This document shows, piece after piece, positions 7,682 to 16,292 of a DNA stretch of 64,000 nt. A model generated the notes under the pieces. It had not been told where the DNA came from. It ran no database searches and worked only from the letters and a program-made list of their open reading frames with translations. This DNA is from Leptothrix sp. (in: b-proteobacteria) (GTDB lineage Bacteria; Pseudomonadota; Gammaproteobacteria; Burkholderiales; Burkholderiaceae_C): NCBI GenBank assembly GCA_013822685.1, contig PNKV01000010.1:1-64000 (forward strand). Reading direction: 5' to 3'. Each line of letters begins with the position of its first letter. The stretch's first letter is position 1. The position numbers were made by a program, and so were the translations under genes.

Positions 7682-10210
7682 ATGAAGATCGTCGTCGTTG
7701 GCCATGGCATGGTGGGTCACAAATTTCTGGAGAGCCTGGTTGAAGCCGGCGTGCAGCAGGCCGAAGTGACCGTGCTGTGCGAAGAACCTCGCGCCGCTTA
7801 TGACCGCGTGCACCTGTCGGAGTTTTTCGCGGGCAAGTCGGCCGACGACCTGTCCGTGGTCGAGCCCGGCTTCTTCGAGCGGACCGGCTTCACCCTGCGC
7901 CTGGCCGCCAAGGCCGCGTCCATCGAGCGCCGCAACAACACGGTCACCACGCAGGACGGTGAAGTGCTGTCGTATGACAAGCTGGTGCTGGCCACGGGTT
8001 CGAGCCCCTTCGTGCCGCCTGTGCCGGGCCGTGACCGCCCGAACTGTTTTGTCTACCGCACCATTGAAGACCTGGAGGCAATGACGGCCGCCGGCGCCAA
8101 ATCCAAGAAGGGTGTGGTCATCGGCGGTGGCTTGCTGGGCCTGGAGTGCGCCAAGGCCCTGCGTGACCTGGGCCTGGAAACCCACGTGGTGGAGTTCGCG
8201 CCACGCCTGATGGCTGTGCAGGTGGACGAAGGTGGTGGCCGCGTACTGCGGGCCAAGATCGAAGAGTTGGGCGTGCATGTGCACACCAACCGCAACACGG
8301 TCGAGATCACCGACGGGGCCACGGCCCGCCACCGCATGGTGTTCACCGATGGCACGTGGCTTGAGACCGACATGATCGTGTTCTCCGCCGGCATCCGTCC
8401 TCGCGATGAGCTGGCCCGCCAATGCGTGCTGGCCATCGGTCCCCGCGGTGGCGTGGCCATTGACAGCGAGTGCCGCACCAGCGACCACGACATCTACGCC
8501 ATCGGCGAATGCGCCTCCTGGAACGAGCAGACCTTTGGCCTGGTGGCCCCCGGCTACGAGATGGCCCGGGTGGCCGCCAAGCAGATCGCTGGCAACACGG
8601 ACGCGGCTTTCGTGGGCGCCGACATGAGCACCAAGCTCAAGCTGATGGGCGTGGACGTGGCCAGCATCGGCGATGCTCATGGCAAGACCCCGCACAGCCG
8701 CACCTACCAGTACGTCGACGAAATCAAGCAGATCTACAAGAAGATCGTGGTGAGCAGCGATGGCAAGCAATTGCTGGGTGCCGTGCTGGTGGGCAATGCC
8801 GATGAATACGGCACGCTGCTGCAGATGGCGCTCAACGGCATCACGCTGCCCGAGTCGCCCGAGTTCCTGATCCTGCCTTCCAGCGATGGGCAGGCCAAAC
8901 CCGGCCTGGGCGTGGAAGCCCTGCCTGACAGCGCCCAGATCTGCTCGTGCAACAACGTCACCAAGGGCCAGATCTGCGCCGCGGTGTGCGAGGGCGCCAC
9001 TGACATCGGCAAGCTCAAGGCCTGCACCAAGGCCGGCGCCACCTGCGGCGGTTGTGTGCCCCTGGTCACGCAGGTGATGAAGTTCGAGATGAAGAAGCAG
9101 GGCATGGAGGTGAACAACCACCTGTGCGAACACTTCGCCTACTCGCGCCAGGAGATGTACCACCTGATCCGCGTTGGCCAGATCAAGACCTTTGACGAAC
9201 TGCTGGCCAAGCACGGCAAGGGCCTGGGCTGCGACATCTGCAAGCCCACCGCCGCGTCGATCCTGGCCTCGGTGTGGAACGACTTCGTCCTCAAGAAGGA
9301 ACTGGCCAGCCTGCAAGACAGCAACGACTACTACCTGGGCAACATCCAGAAGGACGGCAGCTACTCGGTCGTGCCGCGCATGCCCGGTGGTGAAGTCACG
9401 CCTGACGGCTTGATCGCCGTGGGCACGGTGGCCAAGAAGTACGGCCTGTACACCAAGGTGACGGGCGGCGCCCGGGTGGACATGTTCGGCGCCCGCGTAG
9501 AGCAACTGCCCCTGATCTGGGAAGAGCTGATCGCGGCTGGCTTTGAATCTGGCCACGCTTATGGCAAGTCGTTGCGCACCGTCAAGAGCTGCGTGGGCTC
9601 GACCTGGTGCCGCTATGGCGTGGACGACAGCGTGGGCCTGGCCGTGGAGCTGGAGAACCGCTACAAGGGCCTGCGCGCCCCGCACAAGATCAAGTTCGGT
9701 GTGTCGGGCTGCACGCGTGAATGCGCCGAAGCCCAAGGCAAGGACATTGGCGTGATCGCCACCGAGAAGGGCTGGAACCTGTACGTGTGCGGCAACGGTG
9801 GCATGAAGCCCCGCCACGCCGAACTGTTCGCGTCTGACCTGAGCAAAGAAGAGCTGATCAAGCTGATCGACCGCGTGCTGATGTTCTACGTGCGCACCGC
9901 CGACCGGCTGCAACGCACCAGCACCTGGCGCGACAACATGGAAGGCGGCCTGGATTACCTCAAGAACGTGATCCTGAACGACAGCCTGGGCCTGAACGCC
10001 GAGCTGGAAGCCCAGATGCAGCACGTGGCCAACACCTACCAGTGCGAGTGGAAGACGGCCGTCACCACCCCCGAGGTGCGCCAGCGCTTCCGCTCCTTCG
10101 TCAACAGCGACAAGAAGGACGAGCACATCGTTTTCGTGGAAGAGCGTGGCCAGATCCGCCCCGCCCGCCCCGAAGAGCGCGCCACCGCCCCATCTGATTC
10201 CTTGGCCTGA
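7682..10210 (+). CDS. nirB: Assimilatory nitrite reductase [NAD(P)H], large subunit
   Basis: An 842-aa cytoplasmic enzyme that reduces nitrite to ammonium with NAD(P)H. An N-terminal FAD/NAD(P) Rossmann pair is followed by a BFD-like [2Fe-2S] domain with ligands Cys421, Cys423, Cys455 and Cys458. Then come the ferredoxin-like half domain and the sirohaem/[4Fe-4S] domain with Cys637, Cys643 (CVGSTWC), Cys677 and Cys681 (CTREC). Full length, all metal ligands present. AGGAG precedes the ATG. It is followed after 25 bp by nirD, forming the usual nirBD operon. It is the first chromosomal gene beside the integrated element, so the insertion may have separated it from its original upstream control region or neighbours such as nasA or a nitrate transporter. 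Confidence 0.97.
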   Translation: MKIVVVGHGMVGHKFLESLVEAGVQQAEVTVLCEEPRAAYDRVHLSEFFAGKSADDLSVVEPGFFERTGFTLRLAAKAASIERRNNTVTTQDGEVLSYDKLVLATGSSPFVPPVPGRDRPNCFVYRTIEDLEAMTAAGAKSKKGVVIGGGLLGLECAKALRDLGLETHVVEFAPRLMAVQVDEGGGRVLRAKIEELGVHVHTNRNTVEITDGATARHRMVFTDGTWLETDMIVFSAGIRPRDELARQCVLAIGPRGGVAIDSECRTSDHDIYAIGECASWNEQTFGLVAPGYEMARVAAKQIAGNTDAAFVGADMSTKLKLMGVDVASIGDAHGKTPHSRTYQYVDEIKQIYKKIVVSSDGKQLLGAVLVGNADEYGTLLQMALNGITLPESPEFLILPSSDGQAKPGLGVEALPDSAQICSCNNVTKGQICAAVCEGATDIGKLKACTKAGATCGGCVPLVTQVMKFEMKKQGMEVNNHLCEHFAYSRQEMYHLIRVGQIKTFDELLAKHGKGLGCDICKPTAASILASVWNDFVLKKELASLQDSNDYYLGNIQKDGSYSVVPRMPGGEVTPDGLIAVGTVAKKYGLYTKVTGGARVDMFGARVEQLPLIWEELIAAGFESGHAYGKSLRTVKSCVGSTWCRYGVDDSVGLAVELENRYKGLRAPHKIKFGVSGCTRECAEAQGKDIGVIATEKGWNLYVCGNGGMKPRHAELFASDLSKEELIKLIDRVLMFYVRTADRLQRTSTWRDNMEGGLDYLKNVILNDSLGLNAELEAQMQHVANTYQCEWKTAVTTPEVRQRFRSFVNSDKKDEHIVFVEERGQIRPARPEERATAPSDSLA

Positions 10211-10235
10211 CCTGCAGCATTAGGAGCAATTCACC

Positions 10236-10568
10236 ATGACCACCGATACCCTGAGCTGGACCGCCGTGTGCGCGGCCGATGACATCCTGCCGAACACGGG
10301 CGTGTGCGCCCTGGTCGACGGCCGACACGTGGCGGTTTTCCGCGTTGGCGAGAGCCAGTACTTCGCCATCGACAACGTCGATCCCAAGGCCAATGCCAGC
10401 GTGCTGTCGCGCGGTCTGGTGGGCAACTTGGGCGACCGCACCGTGGTGGCCTCGCCGTTGTACAAGCACCATTTCGACTTGAAGACGGGCGAGTGCCTCG
10501 AATTGCCCGAGCTGTCGGTGCATGCCCACGAGGTGCGCGTCGAGGACGGGCAAGTGATGGTGGGGTAA
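10236..10568 (+). CDS. nirD: Nitrite reductase small subunit NirD
   Basis: A 110-aa Rieske-fold subunit of the NirBD nitrite reductase. As in other NirD proteins the iron-sulfur ligands are missing: the segment corresponding to the second ligand pair reads PLYKHHFDLKTGECLE without the Cys-x2-His arrangement, so it is structural rather than redox active. TTAGGAGCAATTCACC in front of the ATG is a good ribosome-binding site. Co-transcribed with nirB. Confidence 0.95.
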   Translation: MTTDTLSWTAVCAADDILPNTGVCALVDGRHVAVFRVGESQYFAIDNVDPKANASVLSRGLVGNLGDRTVVASPLYKHHFDLKTGECLELPELSVHAHEVRVEDGQVMVG

Positions 10569-10626
10569 ACCGCCGGACTCTGTTTTAAACGATACTTCTC
10601 GATTGTCACATAGACGACTTTAAACA

Positions 10627-10644
10627 CCCCCTTGAACAAGGGGG
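10627..10644. repeat. Perfect 18-bp palindrome between nirD and the cytochrome gene
   Basis: CCCCCTTGAACAAGGGGG is a perfect inverted repeat 58 bp after nirD and 155 bp before the next start. In RNA it would give a stem CCCCCT/AGGGGG with the loop TGAACA. There is no T-tract behind it, so it is not a standard intrinsic terminator. It could be an operator or an mRNA-stabilising hairpin at the end of nirBD. Confidence 0.6.
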
Positions 10645-10798
10645 CGCGGAAATGCTCGTGGGTTATCCCGGAATATCCAACGGTACCCGGCAAACAGAAT
10701 CTCTTCGACGCCAGTGATGGCGACATCAAAGCGAGGCGGATCGGCATGGGCTCAGCCCTGTGCGGTCTGCTTTCCGTTCGATTCGAGGAGACACATCA

Positions 10799-13700
10799 AT
10801 GACACGAGATCAAAGCACGCGCGCGCTCAGCAGCGCGTGTCGCTGGGCTGGCCGCAGCCTGCTTTGGGCGGTGGCCACGGCGGCCACCGCGCAAACCAGT
10901 TCCACTATTTTTCAGCAGAGTTTTGCGGGCGGCCTGGGCGCATTCACTGCGGCGGGCACCGTCATGACTGGGGGCTCGGGCGCCGTGCTGGCAGGCTCGA
11001 CCCTCAAGGCCGATGGCGCCATCACATCCAAAGCCTTGAGCACACAGGGCTACACCGGCATCACCGTGTCGTTCGACCGCGTGACCGCGAACATGGAAGG
11101 CGGCATGCTGGCCTTCGATGAAGGTGTGTGTGAGTACGCCATCAATGGCGGCGCCTACACGCGCCTGGAAGCCACGCGCGTGACGGCACCGGGCCGTGCC
11201 AGCTTCGTGCTGCCGGCCACGGCCAACAACAGCAGCATCACGCTGCGCTTTCGCGTCAGTGCGGATGTGGCCGACGAAACCTACACGGTCAACAACGTGC
11301 TCGTGACCGGCTCGCTTGCAGGCACGGGCGGCACGGCCACACCACCACCTCTTGGCCAGTTCAGCACCTTTGAATCCGGGCATGTGCGGCCCATGGTCCT
11401 GTCGGCCGACGGCACAAGTCTGTACGTGGTCAACACGCCCGATGCGCGGGTGGAAGTGTTCGATGTGACGGGCACCACACCCGTGCTGCGCCAATCCATT
11501 CCCGTCGGGCTGGAGCCGGTGGCCGTCGCCCTGGCGCCCAACGGTCGCCTGTGGGTGGTCAACCACTTGTCTGACAGCATCAGCATTGTTGATGTTTCCG
11601 TGGCGCCCGCGCGCGTGGTGAACACGCTGCTGGTGGGCGATGAACCCCGCGACATCGTCTTTGCCGGCCCGGGCAACCGCTGGGCTTTCATCACCGCCGC
11701 CCACCGTGGGCAGAACACCAAGTTCGACGCCAAGCTGACAACGGCTGGCGTGGGCCGTGCCGATGTCTGGGTTTTCGACGCGAACTCGCAGGGCACGGCA
11801 CTGGGCGGCACATCGGTCACGGTGCTCAACATGTTCGGCGACACGCTTCGCGGCCTGGCTCGCAATGTGGATGGTTCTCGCGTTTACGCCGCGGTGTTCA
11901 ATTCGGGCAACCGGACCACGGTGGTTCGCGGCCACAAGCAACTCGTGCTGGACAAGAGTGGCCCCACGGCGGCTGCCGATGGCACCGTGGCACCTGCGAC
12001 CAGCCTGATCGTGCAGAAGAACGCCAATGGCGACTGGGTTGACGCGGGTGATCCAAAGAGCGGCGCTGCGCCCAAGCCCTGGAACCAGAACGTCAAGCTG
12101 GACCTGCCTGACCACGACGTCTTCACCATCGACACGACCACGGCCACGCCCATGGTGGTCAACCGATTGTCCGGTGTGGGCACCACCTTGTTCAACCTGG
12201 CGGTGAACCCTGCCAGCGGCAAGCTCTACGTCAGCAACCAGGAGGCGCGCAACGTCGTGCGCTTTGAAGGCCCAGGCAAGAACAGCTCGACGGTGAACGG
12301 CAACTTCGTACAGAGCCGCATCACTGTGATCGACGGCGCCTCGGTGCTGCCGCGGCATCTCAACAAGCACATCACCAGCTACGGCAAGCCGCTGGGCACC
12401 GCCGCCGAGAACGCCGCGGCCGTGTCAACGCCGCTGGAAATGGCCGTCACGCCGGATGGCGGCACGCTGTACCTGGTGTCCATGGGCACGAACAAGCTGG
12501 CGCGCTACGCCACCGCTCAACTGGAGGCCGACAGCTTCACGCCTTCCCCGGCCCAGCAGTTGATCATGAGTGGTGGCTTGCCCACGGGTGTGGTGCTGGA
12601 TGCCCCGCGGGGTCGCGCCTTTGTCACCACCCGGCAGGACAACGGCGTGTCGGTGGTCAACACGGCCATGTTCCGCGAGGTCGCCCATGTGACGATGGCC
12701 AATCCCGAACCAAGCGATGTGGTCAAGGGCCGCCGCTTCCTGTATGACGCAGCCTACACCTCCAGCCGCGGTGATTCGGCCTGCGCGTCGTGCCACATCT
12801 TTGGCGACATGGACCATCTGGCCTGGGATCTGGGCAACCCGGATGAGGTTTCGGCCAAGAACAACAACGCCTACAACCGCTTTGTGTTTTCGTTTCTGCG
12901 CACCACCAAAAGCTTCCACCCGATGAAGGGGCCGATGACCACGCAAAGCTTCCGTGGCATGGCGGGCAACGGGCCTCTGCATTGGCGCGGTGACCGCCAG
13001 GGAACCTCCACCGGTGCAACGCTGGAGGAGCGGTCGTTCAAGGACTTCAGCGTGGCCTTCCCGGGCCTGCTGGGCCGCGAGACACCACTGAACGACGAAG
13101 AGATGACGTCCTTCGCGCGTTATGCGCTCAAGCTGGTGTACCCGCCCAGCCCGGTGGCCAACCTGGACACCAGCCTGACGGCCATTCAGAAGGCCGGCCA
13201 GGAGTTCTACATGAACAAGACCGCCGACACCCTGACCACGTGCAATGGCTGCCATGCGCTGGACCCCAGCAAGGGCCAGTACGGTACCGACGGCACCATG
13301 GCTTTCGAGGGCTTTGCCATTGCTGAGAACTTCAAGATCCCGCAACTGCGCAACATGTACCAGAAGGTGGGCATGTTTGCGGAGAACGAGCCAGACAAGC
13401 CAGCAACCGGCGCGCAGATTAAGGGCTTTGGCTACGCCTTCGATGGCGCGCTGGGCACGGTTGACCAGTTCCTGTCGGCCGCGGTCTTCATTCAGGTGAA
13501 CGCGACCGAGCGCAAGCAGCTGGAAGAGTTCGTGCTGGCCTTTCCGTCCGATCTGCAGCCGGTGGTCGGTCAGCAGGTGACGGTGACCCTCACCAATGGA
13601 TCGCAAGGCGACGTCAGCGCTCGTTTGAACCTGCTGGTGCAGCGCGCCATGGTCAGCTCGCCCCGGCCTGAGTGCGAGTTGGTCGCCAAGGGCGTATTGG

Positions 13701-13906
13701 GCAATGTCGCCCGCGGGTGGGTGCTGTCGCGGACCTCTGGCACCTTCGTGCCGGACCGCCGTGGCGAAAGCGGGGTTACCCTTTCGGCGCTGTTGAGCGC
13801 CGCCCGCACCAGCGGCGCGCCGCTGACCTTCACTTGCGCGCCTCCGGGCAATGGCACCCGCTTAGGCATTGACCGCAACGGCGACGGACGCTTTGACCGC
13901 GATTGA
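10799..13906 (+). CDS. Secreted beta-propeller dihaem c-type cytochrome-like protein
   Basis: A 1035-aa exported protein. The N-terminus (MTRDQSTRALSSACRWAG, then a hydrophobic stretch ending AATAQT) is a signal peptide. A β-sandwich-like segment follows, then a YVTN-type propeller (about 190-640) with blades such as GTSLYVVNTPDARVEVFDV and GRLWVVNHLSDSISIVDV. Two CxxCH haem motifs follow: Cys662-His666 (CASCH) and Cys815-His819 (CNGCH), in a cytochrome-c-peroxidase/MauG-like region. The C-terminus ends with DRNGDGRFDRD, an EF-hand/dockerin-like calcium loop. It is periplasmic or outside the cell; substrate unknown. The start at 10799 has GAGGAG in front. It sits between nirD and nasR, but no established role in nitrite assimilation is known to me. 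Confidence 0.8.
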   Translation: MTRDQSTRALSSACRWAGRSLLWAVATAATAQTSSTIFQQSFAGGLGAFTAAGTVMTGGSGAVLAGSTLKADGAITSKALSTQGYTGITVSFDRVTANMEGGMLAFDEGVCEYAINGGAYTRLEATRVTAPGRASFVLPATANNSSITLRFRVSADVADETYTVNNVLVTGSLAGTGGTATPPPLGQFSTFESGHVRPMVLSADGTSLYVVNTPDARVEVFDVTGTTPVLRQSIPVGLEPVAVALAPNGRLWVVNHLSDSISIVDVSVAPARVVNTLLVGDEPRDIVFAGPGNRWAFITAAHRGQNTKFDAKLTTAGVGRADVWVFDANSQGTALGGTSVTVLNMFGDTLRGLARNVDGSRVYAAVFNSGNRTTVVRGHKQLVLDKSGPTAAADGTVAPATSLIVQKNANGDWVDAGDPKSGAAPKPWNQNVKLDLPDHDVFTIDTTTATPMVVNRLSGVGTTLFNLAVNPASGKLYVSNQEARNVVRFEGPGKNSSTVNGNFVQSRITVIDGASVLPRHLNKHITSYGKPLGTAAENAAAVSTPLEMAVTPDGGTLYLVSMGTNKLARYATAQLEADSFTPSPAQQLIMSGGLPTGVVLDAPRGRAFVTTRQDNGVSVVNTAMFREVAHVTMANPEPSDVVKGRRFLYDAAYTSSRGDSACASCHIFGDMDHLAWDLGNPDEVSAKNNNAYNRFVFSFLRTTKSFHPMKGPMTTQSFRGMAGNGPLHWRGDRQGTSTGATLEERSFKDFSVAFPGLLGRETPLNDEEMTSFARYALKLVYPPSPVANLDTSLTAIQKAGQEFYMNKTADTLTTCNGCHALDPSKGQYGTDGTMAFEGFAIAENFKIPQLRNMYQKVGMFAENEPDKPATGAQIKGFGYAFDGALGTVDQFLSAAVFIQVNATERKQLEEFVLAFPSDLQPVVGQQVTVTLTNGSQGDVSARLNLLVQRAMVSSPRPECELVAKGVLGNVARGWVLSRTSGTFVPDRRGESGVTLSALLSAARTSGAPLTFTCAPPGNGTRLGIDRNGDGRFDRD

Positions 13907-13968
13907 CCCAATCCGCGGCGAAATTGAGGACAATCGGGGGCCGTCCCGGTCAGCCCGTTTGTCCTCCT

Positions 13969-15261
13969 ATGTTCCTCTCTGTATCCCAGCTCGTTCTGCG
14001 TGCCAAGCAACTGGAAATCGACGCCGTGCGGCAGCTCGCCGGTCGCGTCGAGTTTGCTGATGTCATTGGCCAGTTGATCCACGCCCTGCAGCGTGAGCGG
14101 GGCGTCACCAGCATTTACCTGGCCTCGGGTGGGCAGCGCTTTCTGGCCGAGCGGCAGTCGGCCCTGGAAGACGCGCTGCCGATCGAGACGACCCTGCGCA
14201 AGCTGTTTGCCGAGCAGTTGGAGCCCGCGCAGGGCGCCACGGCCCGCATGCTGTCGCTGATGGCCTGGGTGCTGCTCGATCTGGACACCCTGGCCGATTT
14301 GCGCGTGCAGATTGACCAGCGCACCACGACCGCACACGATTCTGTGGCGGCGTTCAGCCGCTTGATCGCTGGCCTGGTCGAGCTGATCTTTCACGTGGCC
14401 GATGCCGCCTTGCACCCGGGCATCTCGCGCTTGCTGGTGGCACTGGTTCACCTGGTGCAGGGCAAGGAAGCCGCTGGACAAGAGCGTGCGGTGGGCGCCC
14501 ACCTGTTTGCCTCGGGTGCTAGCGACGATGCGGAGCAGCAACGCGTCATCCACCTGATCGATGCCCAAGAGCGCAGCCTGCGCGTGTTCGAAGAATTTGC
14601 CGAGCCTGCCCTGCGCGAGCGCTGGCAGCGGCACCAGTTGACGCCCAATGTGGCGCTGCTCGAGCGTTTGCGCCGCACCTTGTGCACGGCCCGGCCTGGC
14701 GCTGTGCTGGACACGGGCTTGAGCGACAGTTGGTTCAATGTGTCCAGCGAACGCATCACCGAGATGTGGCAAGTGCAGGTGGACCTGGTGCAGTGCCTGC
14801 GCCAGGTTTGTGAGGCTCAACGCCAAGCCACGCAGCAAGATCTGCAGGACTCTGAAGGCTTGCTCAAGCAACTGCGCGACAACCCGCCACCCCACACCCA
14901 CGCGGTGGACCAGTTCTTCAACAACAACGCTGCCGAACAGCCCGATGCGGCCCCTGTGCTGCCGGCCATGTCGGACGGCCCGAGCCAGCCCCCCCAATCG
15001 CCCGAGCTGGTCGATCTGCTGAAGACCCAGTCGGCGCGCCTGGCCAGCATGGAAGTTGAGCTGGACGCGGCGCGCCGCGCTTTGCACGAGCGCAAAGTCA
15101 TCGAGCGGGCCAAGGGCGCCTTGATGTCCCGCCTCGGCATCACCGAAGACGCGGCCTTCCGCGCCTTGCAGAAAGCGTCCATGGACCACAACCGCAAATT
15201 GCTGGACGTGGCCGAAGCCACGCTCACCTTGCCCGACCTGGCCTTTGCCGCCAAGCCCTGA
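13969..15261 (+). CDS. nasR: Nitrate/nitrite-responsive antiterminator (NIT-ANTAR)
   Basis: A 430-aa regulator of the NasR type. The N-terminal NIT domain (about 25-300; ALQRERGVTSIYLASGG near its start is typical) senses nitrate/nitrite. The C-terminal ANTAR domain (about 370-425; ERKVIERAKGALMSRLGIT) binds paired RNA hairpins and prevents formation of a terminator. The ATG at 13969 is preceded by a CCTCCT-type run rather than a clean ribosome-binding site; the frame is open 22 codons further upstream. It lies directly before a leader with tandem hairpins and a strong terminator in front of the nitrite channel gene, the expected cis target. A Pro/Gln-rich linker separates the two domains. 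Confidence 0.88.
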   Translation: MFLSVSQLVLRAKQLEIDAVRQLAGRVEFADVIGQLIHALQRERGVTSIYLASGGQRFLAERQSALEDALPIETTLRKLFAEQLEPAQGATARMLSLMAWVLLDLDTLADLRVQIDQRTTTAHDSVAAFSRLIAGLVELIFHVADAALHPGISRLLVALVHLVQGKEAAGQERAVGAHLFASGASDDAEQQRVIHLIDAQERSLRVFEEFAEPALRERWQRHQLTPNVALLERLRRTLCTARPGAVLDTGLSDSWFNVSSERITEMWQVQVDLVQCLRQVCEAQRQATQQDLQDSEGLLKQLRDNPPPHTHAVDQFFNNNAAEQPDAAPVLPAMSDGPSQPPQSPELVDLLKTQSARLASMEVELDAARRALHERKVIERAKGALMSRLGITEDAAFRALQKASMDHNRKLLDVAEATLTLPDLAFAAKP

Positions 15262-15339
15262 TGCACCACAAGCGAGCCCGATGCACCAGATCGGGACGGG
15301 CCAAGCGGCGAATCGCGCCAAATTCCGGGCATGAAACCT

Positions 15340-15375
15340 GCATCCGGTGATGCGTCAGGCTAATGGCGGCCTGAC
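15340..15375 (+). promoter_or_regulatory. Tandem stem-loops, probable ANTAR target in channel-gene leader
   Basis: Two adjacent hairpins. The first is GCATC-CGGT-GATGC (15340-15353). The second (15354-15375) is GTCAGGC/GCCTGAC closing a loop whose inner six bases AATGGC match the A1-G4 hexaloop rule of ANTAR RNA sites. They end 17 bp before an intrinsic terminator and stand directly downstream of nasR. The first loop fits the consensus less well. Confidence 0.7.
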
Positions 15376-15392
15376 ACTTGAACACGTGGATG

Positions 15393-15450
15393 ACGGCGTC
15401 CCCGTTCTGGCTCAGCTCCGGCTGTTGACCAGACGGGGACGCCGTTTTTT
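15393..15450 (+). terminator. Leader intrinsic terminator before the nitrite channel gene
   Basis: ACGGCGTCCCCGTTCTGG (15393-15410) pairs with CCAGACGGGGACGCCGT (15429-15445), about 17 bp with one bulge, and runs into TTTTTT at 15445-15450. It stands 32 bp before the channel ATG with no other gene between, so default termination would block expression. This is the architecture of an attenuator released by NasR. Confidence 0.88.
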
Positions 15451-15482
15451 GTTATTCGCTCTTATTTTCAAAAGGAAGTCTG

Positions 15483-16292
15483 ATGGCTTACCTCGCTCCT
15501 GCCGAATTCGTGACCAAGATGGTCGACGCTGGTGAATCCAAGCTCCTGATGTCCACGCGGGACACCCTCATCCGCTCCTTCATGGCGGGCGCCATCCTGG
15601 CGCTGGGTGCGGCTTTCGCGGTCACCATCACGGTGAACACCGGCAATGCGCTGTTGGGCGCTTTGCTCTTCCCGGTCGGCTTCATCATGCTGTACCTGCT
15701 GGGCTTTGATCTGCTGACCGGCGTGTTCACCCTGGCCCCGCTGGCTGTGTTCGACAAGCGCCCAGGCGCCACCTGGGGCGGCGTGTTCCGCAACTGGACG
15801 CTGGTGTTCTTCGGCAACTTTGGGGGCGCTTTCATGGTGGCGGTGTTCATGGCCATCATCTTCACCTTCGGCTTCAGCGAGGCACCCAATGCGGTGGGCC
15901 AGAAAATTGGCCACATCGGTGAAGGCCGCACGGTGGGCTACGCCGCGCACGGCGCTGCCGGCATGCTGACGCTGTTCATCCGCGGCGTGATGTGCAACTG
16001 GATGGTGTCCACCGGCGTGGTCGCGGCCATGATGTCCACCACGGTGTCGGGCAAGGCCATTGGCATGTGGATGCCGATTGCCTTGTTCTTCTACATGGGC
16101 TTCGAGCACAGCATCGTCAACATGTTCCTGTTCCCGTCGGGCCTGCTGCTGGGCGGCAACTTCACGCTCATGGATTACCTGATCTGGAACGAAATCCCTA
16201 CCGTGATCGGCAACCTGGTGGGCGGTCTGACGTTTGTGGGGGCCACGCTGTACTCCACGCACTACAAGACCGCAGCCAAGCGCGCCGTTTGA
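15483..16292 (+). CDS. Formate/nitrite transporter family channel
   Basis: A 269-aa inner-membrane FNT-family pore with six hydrophobic segments (for example SFMAGAILALGAAFAVTI, FIMLYLLGFDLLTGVFTL, ALFFYMGFEHSIVNMFLF). The motifs FDLLTGVF, RGVMCNWMV and GFEHSIVNMF are family hallmarks. Next to nirBD and NasR the substrate is most probably nitrite (NirC role), though FocA-like formate transport cannot be excluded from sequence. AAAGGAAG precedes the ATG. Expression is probably controlled by the upstream attenuator. Confidence 0.92.
   Translation: MAYLAPAEFVTKMVDAGESKLLMSTRDTLIRSFMAGAILALGAAFAVTITVNTGNALLGALLFPVGFIMLYLLGFDLLTGVFTLAPLAVFDKRPGATWGGVFRNWTLVFFGNFGGAFMVAVFMAIIFTFGFSEAPNAVGQKIGHIGEGRTVGYAAHGAAGMLTLFIRGVMCNWMVSTGVVAAMMSTTVSGKAIGMWMPIALFFYMGFEHSIVNMFLFPSGLLLGGNFTLMDYLIWNEIPTVIGNLVGGLTFVGATLYSTHYKTAAKRAV

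Noticed and set aside
7619..10126. 835-codon open frame antisense to nirB
   Set aside because: It mirrors nirB codons, is His/Val/Ala/Gly-rich and has no family; nirB is certain.
10796..12370. 524-codon antisense frame over the cytochrome gene
   Set aside because: Shadow of a GC-rich coding strand; the sense protein has a signal peptide and haem motifs.
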